A stretch of 64,000 nt of DNA from Streptomyces roseofulvus (lineage in GTDB: Bacteria; Actinomycetota; Actinomycetes; Streptomycetales; Streptomycetaceae): NCBI RefSeq assembly GCF_039534915.1, contig NZ_BAAAWE010000001.1:1302001-1366000 (forward strand). Direction: 5' to 3'. This document shows, piece after piece, positions 41,116-51,974 of this stretch. The position numbers and the translations under genes were made by a program. The notes under the pieces were generated by a model. The model made no database searches. It was not told the DNA's origin and was given only the letters and a program-made list of their open reading frames with translations. The stretch's first letter is position 1, and each line of letters opens with the position of its first letter.

Positions 41116-42386
41116 CGCGCGCTCCCGGTGCCGAGGCCGAGGAGTCCGGCCAGGTCCGTGGGGCCGCCGGACTGGCCGGGGAGCGCGAGGGCGCCAGGCA
41201 GCGGCGGCGGGGTGCCGGGCGCCATGCGCGCCTGCGGGAGCACGGTGGCGGGGCGGGAGGGGGCGGCGGGTGCGGCGTCGCCCCTGGGGGCGTGCGCGGA
41301 GCCGCGCACGTTGATCCCGGAGGCGGCGGAACTCGTGCAGGCCGCACCGGTGTTGAGGGGCGGGGCGGTGCCGAGGTCGAGGCCGTTGCGGTAGCGGGTG
41401 GCGCCGTAGCCGGCGGTGCAGGGCAGTGGCTTGAAGAAGGTGACGGCCATGCCGATGTGGAGGCGGCCGCCGTCGACGGCGGTGGCTCCGGCGGAGACGG
41501 CGGCGGGGTAGGTCACGAGGAGTTCCTCGATGCCGCGCTGGCGGGTGAGGGCGAGTTCCGAGGTGGTGAGGAGGTTGGCGAGGACCACCCCCAGGCTCGG
41601 GTCGAGGTCGTCGAGGAGCCCGCTGACCTGGCCGGCCGCGTCGGGCGTGACGGTGAGCAGGCGGCGCAGGTCGGCGTCGGAGCCCTTGAGGGTGGTGGCG
41701 AGGGCCCGGGCGCCGGTGGCGAAGTCCCTGATGGCGCGGCTCTCGTCGGCCTGGGTGCGCAGGACGGTCTCGCCGTCCCGGATGAGCCGGGTGGTGACCG
41801 GCAGGGACCGGTCGGCGGCCTGGACGAAGGCGCTGCCGCTGTCGAGGAGGACCTGGAGGTCGTCGCCGTGTCCCTCGAACGCCTTGCCCAGCTCGTCGAC
41901 GACGGTGCGGAGGGAGTCCAGGGGGACGGAGCGGGTCAGGTCGTCCATGCTGCTGAGGACGTCGGTGACGGGGGCCGGCACCTGGGTGTCGGACTGCTCG
42001 ATGCGGGCGCCGTCGGCGAGGAAGGGGCCGCCGTCGCTCGCCGGGCGCAGGTCGATGTACTGCTCGCCGACGGCGGAGAGCCCGGCGACGACGGCCCGCG
42101 CGTCGGCGGGGATGCGGGGGGCGGACTTCTTGATGCGGAGTTCCGCGACGACGCCGTCGGCGGTGAGGTCGATGGCGCCGACGCGGCCCACGGAAACGCC
42201 CCGGTAGGTGACGTCGGAGTGGGGGAAGAGCCCGCCGGTGCGGGCGAGGTGGACCCGGACGGTGTAGTGGTCGGCGACGCCGACGTGGCGGCCGAGGTCG
42301 GCGTAGCGGACGCCGACGAAGCCGAGGACGGTGACGGCGATGACGAGGAACGCGAGGTTCTTCAGCCGTACGGTACGGGTGATCAC
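41112..42386 (-). CDS. mceF: MceF: MCE/MlaD-domain protein of lipid importer
   Basis: 424 residues: an N-terminal membrane anchor (LAFLVIAVTVLGFVGVRY), the MCE domain (about 38-115; LFPHSDVTYRGVSVGRVGAI, VVAGLSAVGEQYIDLRP), a long helical stretch typical of actinobacterial Mce proteins, and a Pro/Ala-rich tail. GTG start with a 4-bp overlap to mceE. Six such proteins form the periplasm-spanning tube of the importer. Confidence 0.9.
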   Translation of the reverse strand: MITRTVRLKNLAFLVIAVTVLGFVGVRYADLGRHVGVADHYTVRVHLARTGGLFPHSDVTYRGVSVGRVGAIDLTADGVVAELRIKKSAPRIPADARAVVAGLSAVGEQYIDLRPASDGGPFLADGARIEQSDTQVPAPVTDVLSSMDDLTRSVPLDSLRTVVDELGKAFEGHGDDLQVLLDSGSAFVQAADRSLPVTTRLIRDGETVLRTQADESRAIRDFATGARALATTLKGSDADLRRLLTVTPDAAGQVSGLLDDLDPSLGVVLANLLTTSELALTRQRGIEELLVTYPAAVSAGATAVDGGRLHIGMAVTFFKPLPCTAGYGATRYRNGLDLGTAPPLNTGAACTSSAASGINVRGSAHAPRGDAAPAAPSRPATVLPQARMAPGTPPPLPGALALPGQSGGPTDLAGLLGLGTGSAR

Positions 42387-43618
42387 CGGTGCTCGCCTCC
42401 GTCGGTCGGTGTGAGGGCCGGCAGCGGCAGGGGCGAGTCCGTGCCCCGGTCGGCGCCCCGGCCGCGCGCGGCGGGCGCGTTCGGCTCGGACGGGGTGGGC
42501 GTGGGGGTGGGCGGGGGGTCGGTCCTGGGCACGAGCGGCGGGATGACCTCGGTGCCGGGTGCGGCCGCGAGGTGGAGATAGGTGTTGAGGTAGTCGCCCT
42601 TGATGCCCTTCATCACCTCGTCGGTGAACGGGTACGTCAGCAGGACCTGGAGCGACGCGGGAAGGTCGGCGCCGGCGTCCGCGAGGGCCGTCAGGGTCGG
42701 GGCGAGGGCCTTGAGGTCGGCGACCATGTCCTTCCTGCTCGCCTCGACGGTGGAGACGGCGACGCCGGACAGGGTGTCGAGGGCGCGGAGCATGGTGATG
42801 AGGGAACCGCGCTGGTTCTCCAGCGTCTTCAGGCCGGGTGAGAGGTCGGTGAGGATGGTGCCCACGTCCTTCCTGCGGCCGGCGAGGGTGGTGGAGAGGC
42901 GGTTGAGGCCGTCGAGGGCGCGGGTGATGTCGCCGCGGTGCGCGTCCAGGGTGGTGACGAGGGTGTCGACGCGCCTGAGCATGGAGCGGACCTGGGGTTC
43001 GCGTCCGCCGAGGGCCGCGTTGAGTTCGCGGGTGATGGTCTTGAGCTGGTTGACGCCGCCGCCGTTGAGGAGCAGGGAGAGGGCGCCGAACACCTCCTCG
43101 ACCTCGGTGTTGCGGCTGGTGCGGGCCAGCGGGATGACGCTGCCGTCGGTGAGCCGGGCGCCGGTGTCCGGCCGGGCGGCGGCCTGCCGGACGGCGGTCG
43201 TGGACGGCCGGGCCGGGGCGACGAGCTGGACGTACTTCTCGCCGAGGAGGCTGGACTGTTCGACCCGGGCCCCGGCGTCGGCGGGCATCCGGACGTCGCC
43301 GTTGATCTCCAGGGTGACGCGGGCGGACCAGGTCGCCGGGTCCAGTTCGATGGCGCTGACGCGGCCGACGGCGACGTCGTTCACCTTGACCGCGGCCTGC
43401 GGCACCAGGCTCAGGACGTCGGCGATCTCGGCGGTCACGGTGTAGGGGTGGTCGCCGAGGTCGGCGCCGCCGGGCAGCGGCAGGTCCTCGATGCCGTCGA
43501 AGCGTACGGACGGCGTGGGGATCGCGCCGAGGGCGACGGCGAGTCCGAGGCCCAGGGCGACCGCGCCGGTGGCCGCGGCGCCGGCGGCGCGTGCCGAGGG
43601 CAGGCGGGGGCGTCTCAC
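42383..43618 (-). CDS. mceE: MceE: MCE-domain protein, signal lacks lipobox Cys
   Basis: 411 residues. MCE domain after the N-terminal hydrophobic segment ([37 protein letters not shown]), then a helical region (INGD...[27 protein letters not shown]) and a Pro/Thr-rich tail. In mycobacteria the E protein (LprK) is a lipoprotein; here the hydrophobic segment ([17 protein letters not shown]) contains no Cys, so it should not be lipidated. ATGA overlap with mceD. Confidence 0.9.
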   Translation of the reverse strand: MRRPRLPSARAAGAAATGAVALGLGLAVALGAIPTPSVRFDGIEDLPLPGGADLGDHPYTVTAEIADVLSLVPQAAVKVNDVAVGRVSAIELDPATWSARVTLEINGDVRMPADAGARVEQSSLLGEKYVQLVAPARPSTTAVRQAAARPDTGARLTDGSVIPLARTSRNTEVEEVFGALSLLLNGGGVNQLKTITRELNAALGGREPQVRSMLRRVDTLVTTLDAHRGDITRALDGLNRLSTTLAGRRKDVGTILTDLSPGLKTLENQRGSLITMLRALDTLSGVAVSTVEASRKDMVADLKALAPTLTALADAGADLPASLQVLLTYPFTDEVMKGIKGDYLNTYLHLAAAPGTEVIPPLVPRTDPPPTPTPTPSEPNAPAARGRGADRGTDSPLPLPALTPTDGGEHR

Positions 43619-44652
43619 CGGTCCTCCTCTGCGGGGCTGGTGGGCGTGGAGCCGGCGGCGGCTCCGGTGACGGGCAGCGGGAGCAGCGGTCCGCCCATGC
43701 TGATCTCGTTGAGGTCGGCCCGGCCGTGGAGGGTGCGGGTGTCCTTGTCGTAGGCGCCCACGAGGTTGCCGGCGGCGAGCGGGGCGACGTCGAGGGCCTC
43801 GGCGAGGGAGGCGCGCTGGTCGACGAGGGTCCGCGTGAGGGGGACGAGCCGGTCGACGTTCTTCTTCAGTTCGCCGCGGTTGTCCTTGATGAAGGTCTTG
43901 ACCTGGGCGAGGGCCGTGCCGAGTTCCTTGAGGGCGGCGGCGAGGTCGTCCTTGTTCTCGGCGAAGTAGCCGACGACCTCGTCGAGGCGTTCCTGCGCGG
44001 TGCGGACGTCGCCGTCCTTCTCCTTGAGCATGGTGGTGAAGGTCTGCAGGTTCCCGAGGGTGGCGAACAGCTCGGCGCTGCTGCCGTCGAGGGTCTTGGC
44101 GGCCTTGCCGAAGCGGTCGATGGAGCCGCCGATGGCGGCGCCGTTGCCCTTGAGGTTCTTCGCGCCGGTGTCGAGGAGCGCGGAGAGGGCGCCGGTGGAG
44201 TTGGCGCCGTCGGGGCCGAGGGCCCGGCTGAGGTCGGTGATCGAGGCGTAGAGCTGGTCGATCTCGACGGGGGTGCGGTTGCGGGAGGCGGGGAGTTCGG
44301 CGCCGTCGTCGAGGGCGGGGCCCGAGGTGTAGGCGGGGGCGAGCTGGACGTAGCGGTCGGCGACGATGCTGGGGGCGACGACGAGGGCGCGGGCGTCGGC
44401 GGGGATCCGGACGCCTTCGTCGACGCGGAGATCGACCCGTACGCGGGTGCCCTGGGGCTCCACGGACTCGACCTCCCCGACGCGGACGCCGAGGACGCGC
44501 AGGTCGGATCCGGCGTAGACGCCGATCGCACGGTCGAAGTAGGCGGTGACGCGGATGCCTTCGTCGTCGAGGGCGCGGACGGCGACGAGGCCGCAGGCGG
44601 CGAGCACCGCGAGGGTGAGGCCGGCGGCGAGGGGTCTTCTGGTCCTGGTCAT
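43615..44652 (-). CDS. mceD: MceD: MCE/MlaD-domain protein
   Basis: 345 residues. Anchor [24 protein letters not shown] domain ([37 protein letters not shown]), then the long alpha-helical region with Lys/Glu-rich repeats ([19 protein letters not shown]). ATGA overlap with mceC. The anchor has a Cys (AACG), so lipidation is conceivable but the pattern is not a clear lipobox. Confidence 0.9.
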   Translation of the reverse strand: MTRTRRPLAAGLTLAVLAACGLVAVRALDDEGIRVTAYFDRAIGVYAGSDLRVLGVRVGEVESVEPQGTRVRVDLRVDEGVRIPADARALVVAPSIVADRYVQLAPAYTSGPALDDGAELPASRNRTPVEIDQLYASITDLSRALGPDGANSTGALSALLDTGAKNLKGNGAAIGGSIDRFGKAAKTLDGSSAELFATLGNLQTFTTMLKEKDGDVRTAQERLDEVVGYFAENKDDLAAALKELGTALAQVKTFIKDNRGELKKNVDRLVPLTRTLVDQRASLAEALDVAPLAAGNLVGAYDKDTRTLHGRADLNEISMGGPLLPLPVTGAAAGSTPTSPAEEDR

Positions 44653-45743
44653 CGTGCGCCGCTCTCCTTCGCCGTCGTGTTCTGCTTCGGCGTCGTGTTC
44701 TGCTTCGGCGTCGTCTGCTGCTTCGGCGGTATGCAGCCGGTGGTGGGCAGGGAGCCCTCGGGCAGGTAGCCGCGGGGCACCACGCCGCAGAGGTAGCTGT
44801 CGAACCAGCGGCCGCTGCCGAGGGTGTTGCCGACGAGCCGGTAGTAGGGGCCGACGAGGGCGAGCGTCTTGTCGAGCCGGCCGACGTTCTTCTCCAGGAC
44901 GTCGGTGACCCTGCCGAGGGCCTTCAGCGTCGGGCCGAGCCGCCGGTCGTTGTCGGCGACGAGGCCGCCGAGTTCGGTGCCGAGGGCCCGGCTGCCCTTG
45001 AGGAGGGCGCGGATGGCGTCGCGTCGCTTGCTGAGCTCGCCGAGGAGGGAGCCGCCGTCCTCCAGGAGGAGTTCGAAGCTGGACTTCTTCTCCTTGAGGG
45101 TCTTGGTGAACCTCTCGCTGTTCCGCAGGAGCCGGGCGAGTTCGGTGTCGCGCTTGGAGACGGTGGTGGACAGGGCGGAGAGGCCGTCGACGGCGTTGCG
45201 GACGTGCGGCGGGGCGTCCTCGAAGGTCGCGGAGATGGTCCGGAAGCTCTCCGCGAGCTTCTTGGTGTCGAGGTCGTCGATGGTGCCGCCGAGGTCCTGG
45301 AACGCCTGCGTCACGTCGTACGGGGAGGTGGTGCGCGACAGCGGGATGCGGGTCCCGGGGTCCTGGCGCGCGGTGCCCAGCGGGTCGAGGGCCAGGTACT
45401 TCTCGCCGAGCAGGGTCTTGATGGCGATGGCCGCGGTCGACCGGTCGCCGACCCAGGCGTCGCCGACCTCGAAGGTCACCTTCACCTTGGGGCCGTCGAG
45501 GCTGACGCCGGTGACCTCGCCGACCTTGACGCCGGCGATCCGGACCTCGTCGCCGGTGCCGAGGCCGGCGGCCTCGGAGAAGTCGGCGCTGTAGGCGGTG
45601 TCGCCGCCGACCAGGGGCAGCCGTTCGACGTGGTACGCGAGGGTGGCGAGGAGGCCGAGGAGGAGGAGTCCGACGACGGCGACGGCGACGGGGTTGCGTT
45701 CCTTGACGGGCTTGATCCGGAGGGGCGCTCTCATCCGCGGCAC
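44649..45743 (-). CDS. mceC: MceC: MCE/MlaD-domain protein
   Basis: 364 residues. Anchor [22 protein letters not shown] domain ([39 protein letters not shown]), helical region, and a C-terminus with repeated [11 protein letters not shown] units (three imperfect copies of about six residues). It overlaps mceB by 13 bp. Confidence 0.9.
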   Translation of the reverse strand: MPRMRAPLRIKPVKERNPVAVAVVGLLLLGLLATLAYHVERLPLVGGDTAYSADFSEAAGLGTGDEVRIAGVKVGEVTGVSLDGPKVKVTFEVGDAWVGDRSTAAIAIKTLLGEKYLALDPLGTARQDPGTRIPLSRTTSPYDVTQAFQDLGGTIDDLDTKKLAESFRTISATFEDAPPHVRNAVDGLSALSTTVSKRDTELARLLRNSERFTKTLKEKKSSFELLLEDGGSLLGELSKRRDAIRALLKGSRALGTELGGLVADNDRRLGPTLKALGRVTDVLEKNVGRLDKTLALVGPYYRLVGNTLGSGRWFDSYLCGVVPRGYLPEGSLPTTGCIPPKQQTTPKQNTTPKQNTTAKESGAR

Positions 45744-46765
45744 CTCGGTTCGGTCACGGCGATGCCGGTCGGCGGCTTCGAGCCGTCGGAGGTCTTCACG
45801 CCGGTCACGCGGGCCTCGCAGAGGTAGAGGTTGAACCAGGAGCCGTACGAGGAGAGGCGGGCGAGGGCGGTCATCTTGTCGGGGGTGCGGGCGAGGAACC
45901 GTTCGAGGGCGGGCGTGTGGTCGGCGAGGGTGCCGGAGAGCCGGCCGAGTTCGCCGATGTCCTTCTTGAGCGGCGCGCGGGCGTCCTGGAAGAGGCCGGC
46001 GGTGGTGGTGGTCAGGTCGCCCATGGCCTGGACGGCCTCGCCGAGGGGTTTCCGGTCGGTGTCGAAGCCGGTGACGACCTTCTGGAGGGTGACGACGAGG
46101 TCCTCGAAGCCGGCCTCGCGGTCGTTGAGGGTGGTGAGGACGGTGTTGAGGTGGGTGACGACGTCGCCGACGACCTTGTCCTTGGCGGCCACGGTCCGGG
46201 TGAGGGAGCCGATGTGGCGCAGCAGGCTGTCGACGGTGCCGCTCTCGCCCTGGAGGACCTGGACGAGCGAGCCGGCGAGGTCGTTGACGTCGGCGGGCGA
46301 CAGGCCCTCGAAGAGCGGCTTGAAGCCGTTGAAGAGCAGGGTGAGGTCGAGGGCGGGGGTGGTGCGGTCCAGCGGGATGGTCTCGCCGTCGTCCAGGGCG
46401 CCGGTCAGGTCGCCGCTGCCGCGGCCGAGGGAGACGTACCGCCGGCCGACCATGTCGAGGTACTTGACGGCGGCGGTGGCGGAGCGGGGCAGGGTGCGGT
46501 CCTCGCGGACCGTGAAGGTGACCTGGGCGGTGCGGCGCTCCACGACGCGGACGTCGGTCACCTCGCCGACCTTCACTCCGGCGATGCGCACCGAGTCGCC
46601 GGCGACGAGCCCGGTGACGTCGGTGAACAGCGCCTTGTAGGAGCGGGTGGCGGAGCCGACGCCGGTGTCGGCGATGCTGAAGCCGAGGACGGTGGTGGCG
46701 ACGGCCGTGACCAGGACGAAGGCGAGGGACTTGAGGACGGTGCCGGTGAGCGGTGCTCTTCTCAT
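45731..46765 (-). CDS. mceB: MceB: MCE/MlaD-domain protein
   Basis: 344 residues. Anchor [23 protein letters not shown] domain ([40 protein letters not shown]), then a helical region ending in [20 protein letters not shown], a motif shared with MceC ([12 protein letters not shown]). ATGA overlap with mceA. Confidence 0.9.
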   Translation of the reverse strand: MRRAPLTGTVLKSLAFVLVTAVATTVLGFSIADTGVGSATRSYKALFTDVTGLVAGDSVRIAGVKVGEVTDVRVVERRTAQVTFTVREDRTLPRSATAAVKYLDMVGRRYVSLGRGSGDLTGALDDGETIPLDRTTPALDLTLLFNGFKPLFEGLSPADVNDLAGSLVQVLQGESGTVDSLLRHIGSLTRTVAAKDKVVGDVVTHLNTVLTTLNDREAGFEDLVVTLQKVVTGFDTDRKPLGEAVQAMGDLTTTTAGLFQDARAPLKKDIGELGRLSGTLADHTPALERFLARTPDKMTALARLSSYGSWFNLYLCEARVTGVKTSDGSKPPTGIAVTEPRCRG

Positions 46766-48015
46766 CGGAGGGTCACCTCCGCTCCCCGGAAGGCGGGCCC
46801 CGCGAGCAGACTGCTCCAGTCCGGCAGCTCCCCGGCCGGCCGCTGCGCGCCGGGGGCGAGGAGTTCGGTGACGAGGTCGTTCTCCTGCGGGGAGTTGGCC
46901 GGGCCGAGGTCCTGGTCGGCCACGGCGGAGGCGCGGGCGGCGGGTGCGACCGGGACGCCGAGGTAGGGCACCGGGTGGCAGCGGGGGCCGCCGCCGGAGC
47001 CGTACCGGGGGGTGTCGCGGCCGGGGACGTACGCGCCGCGCGAGGGCACGGTGGTGACGTCCACGTGCAGCCCGGGCCGGTCGGTGCCCTTGCCGAGGGC
47101 CTTGTCCATGGCGGGCACGAACTGGGCGAGGGTGCGCAGGGTGCAGGGGAAGGACGAGGAGTACTCCGCGAGCAGTTCCAGGGTGGGCCGGCTCTTCGCG
47201 CTGAGCTTGATGACCGTGTCCTTGTTCTTGCGGAGGAAGGCGGTGAGGTCCTGGGCGGTGCGGGTGGTGGCGCCGAGGGTGCCGGAGAGCGCCGCCTCCT
47301 GCTCGGCGAGGGTGCCGCTGGTGGTGGTGAAGTCGGTGAGCGCGGTGAGGATGTCCGGGGCGGCGTCCGCGTAGAGGTGGCTGACCTTCACGAGTTGTTT
47401 CAGATCCCGGGTGAGGGCGGGCAGTTGGGGGTTGAACCGCTTGAGGTGGCCGTCGAGCCGGGCGAGGGTGTCGCCGAGCTTCTCGCCGCGTCCTTCGAGG
47501 GCCTGGGAGACGGCCGACAGGGTGGCGGAGAGCTTCTGCGGCTGGACGGCGGTGAGCAGCGGCAGGACGTCGTCCAGGACCTGCTGGAGTTCGACGGCGT
47601 TGCCGGAGCGGTCCTCGGGGATGACGGCGCCGGGGGCGAGCGGCTCCGGGGAGGGGTTCGCGGGGGGTACGAGGGCGACGAACCGCTCGCCGAAGAGCGT
47701 CGTCGGCAGCATCTGGGCGCGGACGTCGGAGGGGACGTGGCCGAGGGCGCCCGGGTGCAGGGCGAGGGTGAGCCGGGCGCCGTCGCCGGTGGCGTCGATG
47801 GCGCGGACCTCGCCGACGACGACGCCGCGCAGTTTCACCTCGGCGCCGAGATGCATCTCGTTGCCGACGCTGCCGGTCTCGACGGTGACGGGGTCGGAGT
47901 CGGTGAACCTCTTCTCGTAGACGGCGACCGCCAGCCAGGCGAGCAGCGCGGGGACCAGCAGGAAGACGACGCCGGCGGACCGGCGGCGCAGGGTCTCTCC
48001 TCGTGGAGCGTTCAT
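46762..48015 (-). CDS. mceA: MceA: MCE/MlaD-domain protein
   Basis: 417 residues. Anchor AGVVFLLVPALLAWLAVAVY, MCE domain (MHLGAEVKLRGVVVGEVRAI; QMLPTTLFGERFVALVPP), then the helical domain and a tail with CxxxxPYLGVP. It follows yrbEB by one base. MceA is the first of the six tube subunits. Confidence 0.92.
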   Translation of the reverse strand: MNAPRGETLRRRSAGVVFLLVPALLAWLAVAVYEKRFTDSDPVTVETGSVGNEMHLGAEVKLRGVVVGEVRAIDATGDGARLTLALHPGALGHVPSDVRAQMLPTTLFGERFVALVPPANPSPEPLAPGAVIPEDRSGNAVELQQVLDDVLPLLTAVQPQKLSATLSAVSQALEGRGEKLGDTLARLDGHLKRFNPQLPALTRDLKQLVKVSHLYADAAPDILTALTDFTTTSGTLAEQEAALSGTLGATTRTAQDLTAFLRKNKDTVIKLSAKSRPTLELLAEYSSSFPCTLRTLAQFVPAMDKALGKGTDRPGLHVDVTTVPSRGAYVPGRDTPRYGSGGGPRCHPVPYLGVPVAPAARASAVADQDLGPANSPQENDLVTELLAPGAQRPAGELPDWSSLLAGPAFRGAEVTLR

Positions 48016-48016
48016 C

Positions 48017-48823
48017 TCACCCCGCCACCTTCACGGTCGTGGTCGCGCCCCAGAGGGCCAGCGACAGGAAGAAGTCGGTGACGCTGATCAGCACGATGGC
48101 GTTGCGTACGGACCGGCCGACGGCGATGCCGACGCCGGCGGGGCCGCCGGAGGCGCGGAAGCCGTAGTAGCAGTGGGCGACGATCACCATCACGCTGAAG
48201 ATCAGCACCTTGAGCATGGAGAGCAGGACGTCGGTCGGCGACAGGAACAGCTCGAAGTAGTGGTCGTAGGTGCCCTGGGACTGCCCGTTGAAGAGCACCG
48301 TGACGGAGCGGGAGGCCAGGTAGGAGGAGAGCAGGCCGACCGCGTAGAGCGGGACGATGGCGACGACGCCCGCGATGATGCGGGTGGTGACCAGGTAGGG
48401 CATGGAGCGGATGCCCATGCCTTCGAGGGCGTCGACCTCCTCGTTGATGCGCATGGCGCCGAGCTGGGCGGTGAAGCCGGCGCCGACGGTGGCGGAGAGG
48501 GCGAGGCCGGCGACGAGCGGGGCGATCTCACGGGTGTTGAAGTAGGCGGAGACGAAGCCGGTGAAGGCGGCGGTGCCGATCTGGTCGAGGGCGGCGTGGC
48601 CCTGGAGTCCGACGACGGTCCCGGTGAAGAGCGTCATCGCGATCATCACGCCGACGGTGCCGCCGACGACGCCGAGGCCGCCGGAGCCGAAGGCGACCTC
48701 GGCGAGCAGCCGTTGGACCTCCTTGAGGTAGCGGCGCAGGGTCCTGGGGACCCAGAGCAGCGCCCGTACGTAGAACAGGAGCTGGTCGCCGGAGCGGTCG
48801 AGCCAGACGAACGGGGAGGCCAT
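48017..48823 (-). CDS. yrbEB: YrbEB: MlaE-family permease
   Basis: 268 residues, six helices. MlaE/YrbE signature: GGTVGVMIAMTLFTGTVVGLQG, ATVGAGFTAQLGAMRINEEVDALEGMGIRSMPYLVTTRIIAG, and RASGGPAGVGIAVGRSVRNAIVLISVTDFFLS. It makes the channel together with YrbEA. It starts five bases after the YrbEA stop. Confidence 0.93.
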   Translation of the reverse strand: MASPFVWLDRSGDQLLFYVRALLWVPRTLRRYLKEVQRLLAEVAFGSGGLGVVGGTVGVMIAMTLFTGTVVGLQGHAALDQIGTAAFTGFVSAYFNTREIAPLVAGLALSATVGAGFTAQLGAMRINEEVDALEGMGIRSMPYLVTTRIIAGVVAIVPLYAVGLLSSYLASRSVTVLFNGQSQGTYDHYFELFLSPTDVLLSMLKVLIFSVMVIVAHCYYGFRASGGPAGVGIAVGRSVRNAIVLISVTDFFLSLALWGATTTVKVAG

Positions 48824-48828
48824 CCGCC

Positions 48829-49593
48829 TCAGCCTCCCTTCGGCGGGACGATCTGGAGGTAGAGGCCGGTCAGCACCATGTTCACGAAGAACAGCAGCAG
48901 GAAGGTGATGACGACGGCCTGGTTGACGGCGTCGCCGACGCCCTTGGGTCCGCCGCGGGGGTTGAGTCCGCGGTGGGCGGCGACGATTCCCGCGATGAAC
49001 CCGAAGACGAGGGCCTTCAGTTCGCTGACGTACAGGTCGGGCAGCTGGGCGAGGGCGGAGAAGCTGGAGAGGTAGGCGCCGGGGGTGCCGCCCTGGAGGA
49101 CGATGTTGAAGAAGTAGCCGCCCAGGGTGCCGACGACGGAGACCATGCCGTTGAGGAGGACGGCGACGGCCATGGTGGCGAGGACGCGCGGGACGACGAG
49201 CCGCTGGACCGGCGAGACGCCCATGACCTCCATCGCGTCGAGCTCCTCGCGGATCTTGCGCGAGCCGAGGTCGGCGCAGATCGCGGAGCCGGCGGCGCCG
49301 GCGATGAGGAGGGCGACGATCAGCGGGCTGGCCTGCTGGATGACGGCGAGGACGCTGGCGCCGCCGGTGAACGACTGGGCGCCCAGCTGCTGGGTGAGGG
49401 AGCCGACCTGCAGGGCGATCACGGCGCCGAACGGGATGGAGACGAGGGCCGCGGGCAGGATGGTGACGCTCGCGACGAACCAGAACTGTTCGACGAACTC
49501 CCGGAACTGGAAGGGTCTGCGGAAGACGGCCCGGCCGACCTCGGCGGCCAGGGCGAAGAGCCGGCCGGTCTGCCGCAGCGCGCCGGCGATCAC
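48829..49593 (-). CDS. yrbEA: YrbEA: MlaE-family permease
   Basis: 254 residues, six helices. Signature AGAAGSAICADLGSRKIREELDAMEVMGVSPVQRLVVPRVLA and LNPRGGPKGVGDAVNQAVVITFLLLFFVN. The GTG at 49593 overlaps the mceG stop (GTGA). The E-x-D-A-M/L-E-x-M-G element contacts the MceG ATPase in this family. Confidence 0.93.
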   Translation of the reverse strand: MIAGALRQTGRLFALAAEVGRAVFRRPFQFREFVEQFWFVASVTILPAALVSIPFGAVIALQVGSLTQQLGAQSFTGGASVLAVIQQASPLIVALLIAGAAGSAICADLGSRKIREELDAMEVMGVSPVQRLVVPRVLATMAVAVLLNGMVSVVGTLGGYFFNIVLQGGTPGAYLSSFSALAQLPDLYVSELKALVFGFIAGIVAAHRGLNPRGGPKGVGDAVNQAVVITFLLLFFVNMVLTGLYLQIVPPKGG

Positions 49594-50603
49594 GAGCCGC
49601 CGCCGGTGGCCGGGATCGGGGCGGTGGGCGTGCCCGCGTGCGCCGCGTAGGTCGCCTCGATGGCGGCACGGGCGGCGGGCGGCAGCGTGTCGAGCATCGA
49701 GAGGACGCGCTGCCGGCGCCGGACGACGGCGGCGCGCGGGGGCAGCCCGGGCGAGGGCTCCAGCTGGGGGACGAGGGCGCGGGGCCCGGCCGGCGGGGCG
49801 GTGGGGGCGTGGCCGGCCTCGGCGGCGAGGGTGGCGGCGTCCTTCTCCTCGGACATGCCGATGGGGCCTTCGCGGCGGCCGGCGAGGAACTGGGTGACGA
49901 CCGGTTCCTCGCTGGTGAGGAGGACTTCGCGGGGGCCGAAGGTGACGAGTTCGCGCCGGAAGAACATCCCCATGTTGTCGGGGACGGTGGCGGCGATGTC
50001 GAGGTTGTGGGTGACGATCAGCATGGTCGCGTCGATCCGCGCGTTGAGGTCGATCAGCAGCTGGGAGAGGTAGGCGGTGCGGACCGGGTCGAGTCCGGAG
50101 TCGGGCTCGTCGCAGAGCACGATCTGGGGGTCGAGGACGAGCGCGCGGGCCAGTCCGGCGCGCTTGCGCATGCCGCCGCTGATCTCGCCGGGGAGCTTGC
50201 CCTCGGCGCCGAGCAGGCCGACGAGGTCGATGCGCTCCATGACGATCTTCCGGATCTCGGACTCCCGCTTGCGGGTGTGCTCGCGCAGCGGGAAGGCGAT
50301 GTTGTCGAAGAGCGTCATCGAGCCGAAGAGGGCGCCGTCCTGGAACATGAGGCCGAAGAGTTTCCGGGTCTCGTAGATGTCCCGCTCGGGGCTGCGGACC
50401 ATGTCGACGCCGTTGATGAGGACGCGGCCCTGCTGGGGTTTGAGCAGTCCGATGAGTGATTTCAGGAAGACGGTCTTTCCGGTCCCGGAAGGGCCGAGCA
50501 TGACGCTCACCTCGCCGGCCGGCAGCGTCAGCGACACGTCCTGCCAGATGTTCTGCCTGCCGAAGGACATGGTCAGCCCCTCGACGACTACTTCGATTCC
50601 CAT
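49590..50603 (-). CDS. mceG: MceG/Mkl-type ATPase energising the Mce importer
   Basis: 337 residues, first gene of the operon. Walker A GPSGTGKT, signature ISGGMRKRAGLARAL (the MlaF/Mkl form), Walker B IVLCDEPDSGLD, H-loop IVTHNLD. A C-terminal extension of about 80 residues (APTAPPAGPRALVPQLEPS...) is Pro/Ala-rich and resembles the extension of mycobacterial MceG. In mycobacteria mceG is unlinked; here it leads the operon. Confidence 0.93.
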   Translation of the reverse strand: MGIEVVVEGLTMSFGRQNIWQDVSLTLPAGEVSVMLGPSGTGKTVFLKSLIGLLKPQQGRVLINGVDMVRSPERDIYETRKLFGLMFQDGALFGSMTLFDNIAFPLREHTRKRESEIRKIVMERIDLVGLLGAEGKLPGEISGGMRKRAGLARALVLDPQIVLCDEPDSGLDPVRTAYLSQLLIDLNARIDATMLIVTHNLDIAATVPDNMGMFFRRELVTFGPREVLLTSEEPVVTQFLAGRREGPIGMSEEKDAATLAAEAGHAPTAPPAGPRALVPQLEPSPGLPPRAAVVRRRQRVLSMLDTLPPAARAAIEATYAAHAGTPTAPIPATGGGS

Positions 50604-50710
50604 CCCACCTCCAGCAGACGTGCGGGGCGCGTGCGCCGCGGGCGCACGGTAGGCCGTTCCGGATCACCCGGACAATAGGTGTGGCGCATATTCATTGATC
50701 CGCTCCCGCG

Positions 50711-50763
50711 TTTGTCACCGCGCAGACAAAGTCAGGGGGTGTTCTTGTCTCCGCCGCGACAGG
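50711..50763. promoter_or_regulatory. Two evenly spaced inverted repeats, TTGTC-N8-GACA type
   Basis: TTTGTC-N8-GACAAA at 50711-50730 and CTTGTC-N8-GACAGG at 50744-50763. Both have the same 8-base spacer and lie 33 bp apart, about three helical turns, so two dimers would bind on the same face. They are 108-160 bp upstream of mceG. A candidate regulator is the PucR-type protein encoded at 54854-56065; this is inference. Confidence 0.55.
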
Positions 50764-51037
50764 ATGTCGCGCCGACCTGCGGCTGAGCGTCGACTCCCGG
50801 GGAACGCTACGGCTGAGTAACCTCGCCGGGCAATACCGGATCCGGAGTTTTCACGGAACCGCGTCCGGCGGCGCCCGCTTTATCAGCCCGGAGACAATGC
50901 GGCGGACTTTTTTGTCACGCACCGGAGAAGTATGCGAAGTTGGCCGACGGACCCCCTTCCCGACCTCGTATGATCGATCAGAATTGTCGACATTACGCAC
51001 TCCGGAACCAAGCGGATTCCCGCCACCGCTCACCCTC

Positions 51038-51067
51038 TTGACAGGCATTAAGGCGTCTTCAAAGAAT
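51038..51067 (+). promoter_or_regulatory. Candidate promoter of the secreted-protein genes
   Basis: TTGACA (51038-51043), 18 bases, AAGAAT (51062-51067). The -35 is a perfect consensus; the -10 is only fair. It would give a 5' leader of about 145 bases before the ATG at 51220. Confidence 0.45.
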
Positions 51068-51108
51068 CATGGTTCGCGGCATTGTTCGGCTAAGTTTCCC
51101 GCAAGTAA

Positions 51109-51855
<747 letters not shown>

Positions 51856-51867
51856 GGGACCGAGACC

Positions 51868-51908
51868 CCGCGTCCGCCCGGCCGGCACCCCCGGCCGGGC
51901 GGACGCGG
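51868..51908 (+). terminator. Strong hairpin between the first and second secreted-protein genes
   Basis: CCGCGTCCGCCCGGCCGG, loop CACCC, CCGGCCGGGCGGACGCGG: a perfect 18-bp stem 12 bases after the stop. Likely an intra-operon terminator or 3' stabiliser that sets high output for the first gene. Confidence 0.8.
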
Positions 51909-51974
51909 CCCTGTCCGCGCCCCTCGCCGGCCCCTTCCCCCGCCGGCGCACGAACGACCCGAGCGGAGCACCCG

